DNA of 32,812 nt from Flavobacteriales bacterium (GTDB lineage: Bacteria; Bacteroidota; Bacteroidia; Flavobacteriales; Flavobacteriaceae), in NCBI GenBank assembly GCA_024641135.1, contig JAHEDS010000027.1, positions 1-32,812 of the forward strand, written 5' to 3'. Under the pieces are notes generated by a model that saw only the letters and a list, made by a program, of their open reading frames with translations, was not told the origin of the DNA and did no database searches. Position 1 is the first letter of the stretch, and each line of letters starts with the position of its first letter. The translations under genes and the position numbers were made by a program. Of this stretch, positions 15,348 through 22,141 are shown piece by piece.

Positions 15348-16118
15348 ATGAAAAGATTATTTTCTATCCTAGCCATTGCAGGAATGATGGCTTTCGGAAC
15401 TGTAAATGCAACTACAAATGCAAACACAACAGCTGCGACGACTGTAGCAACTATGACCCAAGATGATGCGGCACCTGCTGCTGAAGAAATTGGATTTCAT
15501 CAAGAATTAAAGAAACGTTTTATTGAAGGTGGTCCAGGCTTCATGGGAATTGTATTATTATGTTTAATACTTGGATTAGCAATTGCTATTGAAAGAATTA
15601 TCTTTTTAAATCTTTCTACTTCAAACACAAAAAAATTAACTCAAGAAGTTGAAGATGCTTTAGCTTCTGGAGGTGTAGATGCAGCTAAAGAAGTTTGCAG
15701 AAACACAAAAGGGCCTGTTGCATCTATTTATTACCAAGGTTTAGATAGAACAGATGAAGGTTTAGACGCTGTTGAAAAAGCGGTTGTAGCTTATGGAGGT
15801 GTTCAAATGGGTCAATTAGAGAAAAATGTATCTTGGATTTCCTTATTTATCGCATTAGCTCCTATGTTAGGGTTCATGGGTACGGTAATTGGTATGATTC
15901 AAGCTTTCGATAAAATTGAAGCAGCTGGAGATATGCAACCATCACTTGTTGCTGGAGGTATTAAAGTAGCACTTTTAACAACCGTATTTGGTTTGGTAGT
16001 AGCTATTATACTTCAAATATTTTACAATTACATTATTGCCAAAATTGATAGTATTGTTAATGATATGGAAGATGCTTCTATTACATTAATGGATTTACTA
16101 ATCAGACAAAAGAAGTAA
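15348..16118 (+). CDS. exbB: MotA/TolQ/ExbB family proton channel subunit
   Basis: The ExbB subunit uses the proton motive force, with ExbD, to energise TonB-dependent outer-membrane transport. The 256 residues have an N-terminal signal-like helix and an Ala/Thr-rich stretch (1-45). Three channel helices follow at about 63-85, 162-188 and 205-230. The family core is LAPMLGFMGTVIGMIQAF, followed by GIKVALLTTVFGLVVAI. The extended N terminus is common in Bacteroidota ExbB proteins. It leads a four-gene cluster; a candidate promoter (TATCTTTA, one mismatch) lies in the T-rich stretch after the tRNA. Confidence 0.93.
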   Translation: MKRLFSILAIAGMMAFGTVNATTNANTTAATTVATMTQDDAAPAAEEIGFHQELKKRFIEGGPGFMGIVLLCLILGLAIAIERIIFLNLSTSNTKKLTQEVEDALASGGVDAAKEVCRNTKGPVASIYYQGLDRTDEGLDAVEKAVVAYGGVQMGQLEKNVSWISLFIALAPMLGFMGTVIGMIQAFDKIEAAGDMQPSLVAGGIKVALLTTVFGLVVAIILQIFYNYIIAKIDSIVNDMEDASITLMDLLIRQKK

Positions 16119-16139
16119 TAATTTAAAATAAACACGATT

Positions 16140-16583
16140 ATGAGTTTAAAAAAAATATCAGCTATATTCGTTGGAATTGTAGGTGTGTTATCAATCATCT
16201 TTCTTGTTATGATAATAGGAGCAGGTGATGATGCCATCAAAGCCGGCGAATCTAGTGGTGCTGTAAATACCTTTATGTATATTTCATATGCTATTTTAAT
16301 TGTTACAATTGCTTTAGTTGCTTTATTTACCTTTCAAGGATTATTTACTAATAAAGGATCATTAAAAAGCACCCTTATAGGGGCTGGAGCTTTTCTAGCA
16401 GTTTTGGTTATTTCCTATGCTGTTTCTGGTGGTGACACTAGAGAATATCTTTATAATGGTTTGCCAGCATCTGTTGGTGAATCACAAATGGTAGGAGCAG
16501 GAATTGTAGCATTTTACATTTTAATGGTTACTTCCATTGTTGTGATGGCATTAGCTGGAGTAAAAAAACTATTTAAAAAATAA
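16140..16583 (+). CDS. Four-helix membrane protein in the exbB-exbD cluster
   Basis: A 147-residue protein with four hydrophobic segments at about 8-28, 44-68, 78-97 and 117-140 and a Lys-rich C terminus (VKKLFKK). It starts 21 bases after exbB and ends 7 bases before the first exbD, so it is certainly in the same operon. I recognise the arrangement as typical of flavobacteria but know no assigned function. It could be an accessory subunit of the ExbBD motor; that is inference from position alone. Confidence 0.85.
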   Translation: MSLKKISAIFVGIVGVLSIIFLVMIIGAGDDAIKAGESSGAVNTFMYISYAILIVTIALVALFTFQGLFTNKGSLKSTLIGAGAFLAVLVISYAVSGGDTREYLYNGLPASVGESQMVGAGIVAFYILMVTSIVVMALAGVKKLFKK

Positions 16584-16590
16584 ATAAATT

Positions 16591-17178
16591 ATGGCAAAAA
16601 GAGCAGCACCAGAAGTTAATGCAGGCTCCATGGCCGACATTGCTTTTTTACTATTAATATTTTTCTTAGTAACAACAACTATTGAAACAGATACGGGTAT
16701 TAACCGTAAACTTCCGCCAATGGAAGATTCTGATGAAGATGTTATTATTAAGCAAAAAAACATCTTTACAGTCTTATTGAATGGTAAAGACCAGTTACTG
16801 GTTGAAGATGAGTTAATGGAATTAAAGGATATCAGAAAGGCGGCCGTAGAATTTTTAGATAACGGTGGAGATGGAACATGTAATTACTGTAGAGGTAAGA
16901 AAGATCCAAGTTCATCAGATAACCCAGACAAAGCGATTATTTCACTAAAGAACGAAAGAGAAACATCTTATAAAATGTACATCTCAGTTCAAAATGAATT
17001 AGTAGCAGCTTACAACGAGTTAAGAAACAGACGTGCACAACAGTTATATGGAAGATCATTCATTGAAATGCAGGCTGATTTTGACAATGTGAACTGGGTA
17101 GGGAATAAGGAAAAGTTGAAGGAGCAATTGGAAGAAATAAAGATAGAGTATCCTCAGAAACTTTCCGAAGTACAATAA
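16591..17178 (+). CDS. exbD: ExbD/TolR family protein, first copy, with a CxxC insert
   Basis: A 195-residue ExbD-type protein. Its single helix (about 15-32, SMADIAFLLLIFFLVTTTI) carries the proton-conducting Asp16. The periplasmic part is longer than usual. Residues 94-112 hold a CxxC insert (DGTCNYCRGKKDP; Cys97, Cys100), then a long charged, probably coiled-coil helix and the end QKLSEVQ. The E. coli protein has about 140 residues and lacks the insert. The cysteines might bind a metal or form a disulfide in the periplasm. The next gene is the second ExbD, 23 bases downstream. Confidence 0.9.
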   Translation: MAKRAAPEVNAGSMADIAFLLLIFFLVTTTIETDTGINRKLPPMEDSDEDVIIKQKNIFTVLLNGKDQLLVEDELMELKDIRKAAVEFLDNGGDGTCNYCRGKKDPSSSDNPDKAIISLKNERETSYKMYISVQNELVAAYNELRNRRAQQLYGRSFIEMQADFDNVNWVGNKEKLKEQLEEIKIEYPQKLSEVQ

Positions 17179-17201
17179 TTTAAAATTTAACACATTTATA
17201 T

Positions 17202-17678
17202 ATGGCTAAATTTAATAAGAAAAAGGGAGGCGAATTGCCAGCAATTTCAACAGCATCTTTACCAGATATTGTATTCATGCTATTGTTCTTTTTTATGGTG
17301 GCAACTGTAATGAGAGAGAATACGTTAATGATTAAGAATAGCTTGCCATATGCAGACCAGGTAGAGAAACTTGATAAGAAGGATTTAGTAATGTACATTT
17401 ATGCTGGTAAGCCAAGTGATGCCTACAAGCAATACGGTACAGAAGCTAGAATTCAACTTAATGATAAGTTTGCTGGTGTTGAAGATATTGCAGCATTTAT
17501 TGCTCAAGAACGCGCTTCAAAAAGAGAAGAATTAATTCCGTTTTTAACAACTGCTTTAAAAGTAGATTCAGAAGCTAACATGGGGTTAATTGGTGATATT
17601 AAACAAGAATTACGAAAAGTAAATGCTTTAAAAATTAATTACACTACCAGAAAAGGTAATGTTTTTGATAAGCATTAA
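17202..17678 (+). CDS. exbD: ExbD/TolR family protein, second copy
   Basis: A 158-residue ExbD-type protein with a basic N terminus, one helix at about 20-37 (LPDIVFMLLFFFMVATVM) and the conserved Asp22 at its start. The periplasmic domain ends with a TolR-like strand-helix-strand (VDSEANMGLIGDIKQELRKVNALKINY). Paired dissimilar exbD genes after exbB are frequent in Bacteroidota and may form a heteromeric motor. A strong terminator follows 25 bases after the stop, ending the cluster. Confidence 0.92.
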   Translation: MAKFNKKKGGELPAISTASLPDIVFMLLFFFMVATVMRENTLMIKNSLPYADQVEKLDKKDLVMYIYAGKPSDAYKQYGTEARIQLNDKFAGVEDIAAFIAQERASKREELIPFLTTALKVDSEANMGLIGDIKQELRKVNALKINYTTRKGNVFDKH

Positions 17679-17703
17679 ATTTTAAGTCTTAATTTTATAT
17701 TAT

Positions 17704-17740
17704 AAAAAAGGTGTTTTGATTTTTCAAAACACCTTTTTTT
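17704..17740 (+). terminator. Intrinsic terminator of the exb cluster
   Basis: A long perfect stem (AAAAAAGGTGTTTTG / CAAAACACCTTTTTT) with a 6-base loop runs into a T tract. It could also work on the minus strand because of the A-run on its other side. Confidence 0.9.
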
Positions 17741-17765
17741 ATACCTTTATAGTTCAGTTACATTT

Positions 17766-18458
17766 ATGAAGAGTTCGATTTTTATAATAGTTTTAGTGTT
17801 TTTTTTTCAGTTTTCTTATGCTCAGGAAATAGAAAATAAAACGGTAGACTCGTTATATAAGGAGGATCAGTTTTATACTGGCTTAACATATAATATTTTA
17901 GGTAACAAGCCGGCAAACCTTACTCAAAGTGGTTTTTCAATAGGTTTTCATTTAGGTTTTATTAAGGATATGCCTATAAATAAAAACAGGAATATGGCTA
18001 TTGGGGTGGGTTTTGGATATGCAACGAATACGTATAATCAAAACCTTCAAATTTCTAAAAGCTTGAACAATACGTTTAATTATATTATTTTAGAAAATAC
18101 TTCAGACTATACAAAAAATAAATTTACTGGACATTTTGTGGAATTACCTATTGAATTTAGATGGCGTACGTCAACCCCAACAAAATATGATTTCTGGCGT
18201 ATTTATTCGGGCTTTAAATTAAGTTATTTATTTGCGAGTACTGCTAAATATGATGGCAATTCAGGGGCATTTAAATATAATAACATATCTGATTTTAATG
18301 ACCTTCAATATGGTGTTACTTTGTGTGTTGGTTATAATACCTGGAATTTTTATGCGTACTATGCATTGAATCCAGTGTTTTCCAGTAATGCTACTTTAGA
18401 TAATAAACCAATAGATATGAATTCAATAAAGATTGGTCTCATGTTCTACATATTATAA
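17766..18458 (+). CDS. PorT-like outer-membrane beta-barrel protein
   Basis: A 230-residue exported protein with signal MKSSIFIIVLVFFFQFSYAQ. The rest is a run of amphipathic strands: FSIGFHLGFIKDM, NMAIGVGFGYATN, HFVELPIEFRWR, IYSGFKLSYLF, LQYGVTLCVGYN and the C-terminal IKIGLMFYIL ending in a hydrophobic residue. It fits the PorT family (outer-membrane barrel domain). True PorT/SprT is a type IX secretion component, but the neighbourhood gives no support for that specific role, so no symbol is given. The gene starts 25 bases after the exb terminator and its end overlaps the convergent PAP2-like gene by 6 bases. Confidence 0.8.
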   Translation: MKSSIFIIVLVFFFQFSYAQEIENKTVDSLYKEDQFYTGLTYNILGNKPANLTQSGFSIGFHLGFIKDMPINKNRNMAIGVGFGYATNTYNQNLQISKSLNNTFNYIILENTSDYTKNKFTGHFVELPIEFRWRTSTPTKYDFWRIYSGFKLSYLFASTAKYDGNSGAFKYNNISDFNDLQYGVTLCVGYNTWNFYAYYALNPVFSSNATLDNKPIDMNSIKIGLMFYIL

Positions 18459-19058
18459 CCAGTATTTTAATAGAATAAGCTGAGGTATAAAGCCTATAAA
18501 AAAGCCAATTACTAATTCTATTCCTGAATGTGCTTTTAAATGTAATCTGGAGGTTGCGATGGCGCCGGTAATTACAAACATAATGGCTAATGTCCCATTG
18601 ATATTAATACTAAAATGGATACTTAAGGCTATAAAAAACATAAATAATCCAGCAATGGAGGTCATATGAATGCTAGCCTTAATTTTCATTATTGCCAAAA
18701 AAAGGCAGGCTAATGTCGATATTAAAATTCCAACAAAAAAATAATAAAGTTCAATAATCTGGTTAGCAGTTAATATTCTGTTTAATACTAATAGTATCAC
18801 TATGCAATGCACAATTAAAGGGAATATACGCTCTTTAGTAGTTTCAAGATAAATTGACTTTGCTTTACCTAATGTTTTTAACAAGAAATAGAGTAAGATA
18901 GGTAAGGCAATAGTTAATATGGACAGGGATATTAATTTGGCTTGAATGATTTGTATTGAAACATATTTTGGCGATTTTGAAAAATAGAAAATAACGCCAA
19001 GTAATGGAATTATTAATGGATGAAAAATAAAGGAGACGCTTTTTAAGATATTATTCAT
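18453..19058 (-). CDS. PAP2-like integral membrane protein
   Basis: A 201-residue protein with about six membrane helices. It carries a degenerate set of PAP2 phosphatase motifs in the right order: K75-ER-IFP (for KxxxxxxRP), the KASIH131 stretch (for PSGH) and S170-R171-x5-H177-x3-E181 (for SRxxxxxHxxxD, with Glu for Asp). It could therefore be a lipid or undecaprenyl-type phosphatase, or an inactive relative. Its ATG overlaps the rpoN stop by one base (TAATG), so translation is coupled to the sigma factor. Confidence 0.75.
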   Translation of the reverse strand: MNNILKSVSFIFHPLIIPLLGVIFYFSKSPKYVSIQIIQAKLISLSILTIALPILLYFLLKTLGKAKSIYLETTKERIFPLIVHCIVILLVLNRILTANQIIELYYFFVGILISTLACLFLAIMKIKASIHMTSIAGLFMFFIALSIHFSININGTLAIMFVITGAIATSRLHLKAHSGIELVIGFFIGFIPQLILLKYWL

Positions 19059-20518
19059 TACATTTTTTTACGCAATCTGGCTACTGGTACATCGAGTTGT
19101 TCTCTATATTTTGCAACGGTTCTTCGGGCAATAGGATAGCCTTTGTCTTTTAATATTGCTGCTAAAGTTTCATCTGTTAAAGGCTTTTTCTTATTTTCTT
19201 CTTCAATAACGGTTTCAAGTATTTTTTTTATTTCCCTCGTTGAAACATCTTCTCCTTGATCATTTTTCATGGATTCAGAAAAGAATTCCTTAATAAGTTT
19301 TGTTCCATAAGGCGTATCTACATATTTACTATTAGCAACCCTAGAAACTGTTGAGACATCCATATTAATTTCGTCTGCAACGTCTTTTAATATCATAGGT
19401 TTTAGATTACGCTCATCACCCGATAAAAAATAATCTTTTTGATAATGCATAATGGCACTCATGGTTATAAACAAGGTTTGTTGTCGCTGCTTTATAGCTT
19501 CTATAAACCATTTAGCGGCATCTAACTTTTGTTTAATAAATATAACTGCATCTTTTTGAGAACCCGATTTATCACTTGAGTCTTTATAGGTTTTAAGCAT
19601 ATTATGATATTCTCTAGACACATGCAGTTCTGGGGCATTTCTACCATTAAGAGTTAACTCTAACTCTCCATCAATAATTTTAATGGCAAAATCGGGTACA
19701 ATATGCTCTACAATTCTGTTGTTTCCTGAATATGATCCACCTGGTTTTGGGTTTAAATGTTCAATTTCTGAAATGGCATCTTTCAATTGAATTTTAGTCA
19801 CATCAAATTTTTGAATTAACTTTTCGTAGTGCTTTTTAGTAAATTGCTCAAAAGCATTATCAATAATATCAATAGCCAATTCAATGTCTGGAGACTTCTC
19901 TCTTCGATGTAATTGAATGCTCAAGCATTCTTGTAAATTTCTAGCACCAACGCCCGCAGGGTCTAACTCATGAACCAGTTTTAATACATATTTAATCTTT
20001 TCTTCTGTGGTATAAATATTTTGAGTGAAAGCTAAGTCATCCATAATATCCGATAAAGATCTACGGATGTAACCACTATCGTCTACACTACCCACTAAAA
20101 ACTCGGCTATGTCTCGTTCTTCATCAGATAGGCGATAGGTATTTAATTGATCAATTAAATATTGTGTAAAAGAAGTGCCTGCAGCATACGGAATAGTCTT
20201 TTCTTCGTCATCAGCACTATAATTATTAGCCTGTGTTCTGTAATCAGGGACTTCGTCATCACTTAAATACTCGTCTACATTTATATCCTCCGCATTTATA
20301 GAATCCTGGTCGTTATAATCGTCGGAAGAGTTATCTAGATCTGAATCAAAATCATTTTCAACCTCTTCTTTTCCACCTTCTAACGCTGGGTTCTCTTCTA
20401 GTTCCTGCTTAATACGTTGTTCAAAAGCTTGCGTAGGCAACTGAATCAATTTCATTAATTGAATCTGTTGTGGTGACAACTTTTGAGATAGTTTAAACTG
20501 TAATTGTTGTTTAAGCAT
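19058..20518 (-). CDS. rpoN: RNA polymerase sigma-54 factor
   Basis: RpoN directs RNA polymerase to -24/-12 promoters that need an AAA+ activator. The 486 residues show region I (QQLQFKLSQKLSPQQIQLMKLIQLP ... LEENPALE), a strongly acidic region II (about 50-120), the core-binding domain, the helix-turn-helix (LKDVADEINMDVSTVSRVAN) and the RpoN box ARRTVAKYREQL near 464-475. The gene shares its last base with the start of the PAP2-like gene. A strong terminator of asnS lies just upstream of its leader, so it has its own promoter, though no exact TAnnTTTG element is visible in the 40-base leader. Confidence 0.97.
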   Translation of the reverse strand: MLKQQLQFKLSQKLSPQQIQLMKLIQLPTQAFEQRIKQELEENPALEGGKEEVENDFDSDLDNSSDDYNDQDSINAEDINVDEYLSDDEVPDYRTQANNYSADDEEKTIPYAAGTSFTQYLIDQLNTYRLSDEERDIAEFLVGSVDDSGYIRRSLSDIMDDLAFTQNIYTTEEKIKYVLKLVHELDPAGVGARNLQECLSIQLHRREKSPDIELAIDIIDNAFEQFTKKHYEKLIQKFDVTKIQLKDAISEIEHLNPKPGGSYSGNNRIVEHIVPDFAIKIIDGELELTLNGRNAPELHVSREYHNMLKTYKDSSDKSGSQKDAVIFIKQKLDAAKWFIEAIKQRQQTLFITMSAIMHYQKDYFLSGDERNLKPMILKDVADEINMDVSTVSRVANSKYVDTPYGTKLIKEFFSESMKNDQGEDVSTREIKKILETVIEEENKKKPLTDETLAAILKDKGYPIARRTVAKYREQLDVPVARLRKKM

Positions 20519-20557
20519 TTTAAAAACTAGTTTAGATAAAAGTATAAAAACTATATT

Positions 20558-20590
20558 AAAAACCCTATTTGGTTATTGAAGCAAATAGGG
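20558..20590 (-). terminator. Intrinsic terminator of asnS
   Basis: On the minus strand a perfect 9-base stem CCCTATTTG/CAAATAGGG with a 10-base loop is followed by TTTTTAATA, 12 bases after the asnS stop. Confidence 0.9.
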
Positions 20591-20601
20591 ATTATTTTGT
20601 T

Positions 20602-22035
20602 TTAGAATTCTGCGTTTTGCGGTGTTCTTGGAAAAGGAATGACGTCCCTAATATTTGTCATCCCTGTTGCAAACATGACTAATCTTTCAAATCCAAGTCC
20701 AAAACCAGAATGTACTGCAGTTCCATATTTACGAAGATCTAAATACCACCAAAGTTCCTTTTCATCAATATCCAATGCAGCCATTTTTTCTTTAAGAACT
20801 TCCAATCGTTCTTCACGTTGTGATCCTCCTACCATTTCACCAATACCCGGGAATAAAATATCCATGGCTCTAACAGTTTTACCATCTTCATTTAAACGCA
20901 TATAAAAGGCTTTAATATTCGCTGGATAATCAAATAAAATAACCGGACATTTAAAGTGTTTCTCTACCAGAAAGCGTTCATGTTCACTTTGTAGGTCGGC
21001 ACCCCATTCATTAATTATATATTTAAATTTCTTTTTCTTATTTGGGGTACTATTTCGAAGAATATCAATAGCCTCGGTATAACTAACTCTTTTAAAATTG
21101 TTATCAATTACAAAGTCTAGTTTTTCTATTAAACTCATTTCACTTCGTTCTGCCTGTGGCTTTGTTTTTTCTTCGTCTAATAATCTACTTTCTAAAAAGT
21201 CTAAATCTTCTCGATTATTGGTTAAAACATATTTTAAAACATATTTTAAAAAGTCCTCAGCCAAATCCATATTACCTGCTAAGTCCATGAAGGCAACTTC
21301 AGGTTCAATCATCCAAAACTCTGCTAAATGCCTTGACGTGTTTGAGTTTTCAGCTCTGAAAGTTGGTCCAAACGTGTATACTTTACCTAAAGACATGGCA
21401 TAGGTTTCTGCTTCTAATTGGCCTGAAACAGTAAGGTTGGTTTCTTTTCCAAAAAAATCTTTTGAGAAATCAACTTTCCCCTCCTTAGTTAAAGGCGGGT
21501 TTTTAGCATCTAAATTACTAACCCTAAACATTTCGCCTGCGCCTTCAGCATCACTTCCTGTAACAATCGGGGCATGCATATAAAAGAAGCCGTTATCATT
21601 AAAGTATTTATGAATGGCAAAAGATAAGGCAGAGCGCAATCTCATCACGGCACTAAATGTATTCGTTCTTGTACGTAAATGGGCATTTTCACGTAAGAAT
21701 TCAAACGAATGTTTTTTAGGTTGAATAGGGTATGTTTCAGGATCAGAGTCGCCTAAAATAGCAATTGATTTTACTATTATTTCTACTTTTTGTCCTTTAC
21801 CTTGACTTTCCACTAATTCACCTTTAATATGAACTGCTGCACCTGTGGTAATTCTTTTTAAGACGCTTTCATCAGTTTGTTCAAAATCAACAACACACTG
21901 AATATTATTTAAAGAAGATCCATCATTTAAAGCAATAAAACGATTGGCTCTAAAGGTTCTAACCCATCCTTTAATTTCTACCTCAGGTAGCTTGTTATTA
22001 TTTGATAATAATTCTGAAACGGTATGTAATGTCAT
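20602..22035 (-). CDS. asnS: Asparaginyl-tRNA synthetase
   Basis: The track ORF begins at 22071; I place the start at the ATG at 22035 (477 residues, MTLHTVSELL), because a TATATTTG promoter element at 22054-22061 lies inside the longer frame. The N-terminal OB fold (about 18-105: VEIKGWVRTFRANRFIALNDGSS) binds the anticodon. The class II core shows motif 2 (TFRAENSNTSRHLAEFWMIEPE) and motif 3 (GFGLGFERLVMF), plus the asparagine-specific PVTGSDAEGAGEMF-like region (IVTGSDAEGAGE). It charges tRNA-Asn in the cytoplasm. It is a single-gene unit. Confidence 0.97.
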   Translation of the reverse strand: MTLHTVSELLSNNNKLPEVEIKGWVRTFRANRFIALNDGSSLNNIQCVVDFEQTDESVLKRITTGAAVHIKGELVESQGKGQKVEIIVKSIAILGDSDPETYPIQPKKHSFEFLRENAHLRTRTNTFSAVMRLRSALSFAIHKYFNDNGFFYMHAPIVTGSDAEGAGEMFRVSNLDAKNPPLTKEGKVDFSKDFFGKETNLTVSGQLEAETYAMSLGKVYTFGPTFRAENSNTSRHLAEFWMIEPEVAFMDLAGNMDLAEDFLKYVLKYVLTNNREDLDFLESRLLDEEKTKPQAERSEMSLIEKLDFVIDNNFKRVSYTEAIDILRNSTPNKKKKFKYIINEWGADLQSEHERFLVEKHFKCPVILFDYPANIKAFYMRLNEDGKTVRAMDILFPGIGEMVGGSQREERLEVLKEKMAALDIDEKELWWYLDLRKYGTAVHSGFGLGFERLVMFATGMTNIRDVIPFPRTPQNAEF

Positions 22036-22053
22036 TAGTTTTAATTTAAAGTG

Positions 22054-22061
22054 CAAATATA
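22054..22061 (-). promoter_or_regulatory. Predicted -7 element of asnS
   Basis: The minus strand reads TATATTTG, an exact TAnnTTTG match giving a start near 22050 and a leader of about 15 bases to the chosen ATG. It supports the shorter asnS start. Confidence 0.5.
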
Positions 22062-22141
22062 AAGGTTTCAAAACTCAAAATTCAAATATCAAATTCCAAA
22101 AATAGTATGAAATTGGAAATTGATTTTTGATTCTAAATTTT

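Noticed and set aside
17766-18458. Assignment as the type IX secretion protein PorT/SprT
   Set aside because: It is similar in type and length, but many unrelated barrels share this fold and no secretion genes are nearby.
20639-21403. Plus-strand ORFs inside asnS (20639-20905 and 21098-21403)
   Set aside because: They are shadows of a strongly conserved synthetase on the other strand, rich in Ser and Lys as expected for antisense frames.
22070-22140. Low-complexity run of AATTCAAAT/ATTCCAAA-like sequence between asnS and the exporter gene
   Set aside because: It is imperfect AT-rich repetition of the kind common in flavobacterial spacers; no regular unit length suited to a CRISPR or tandem repeat.
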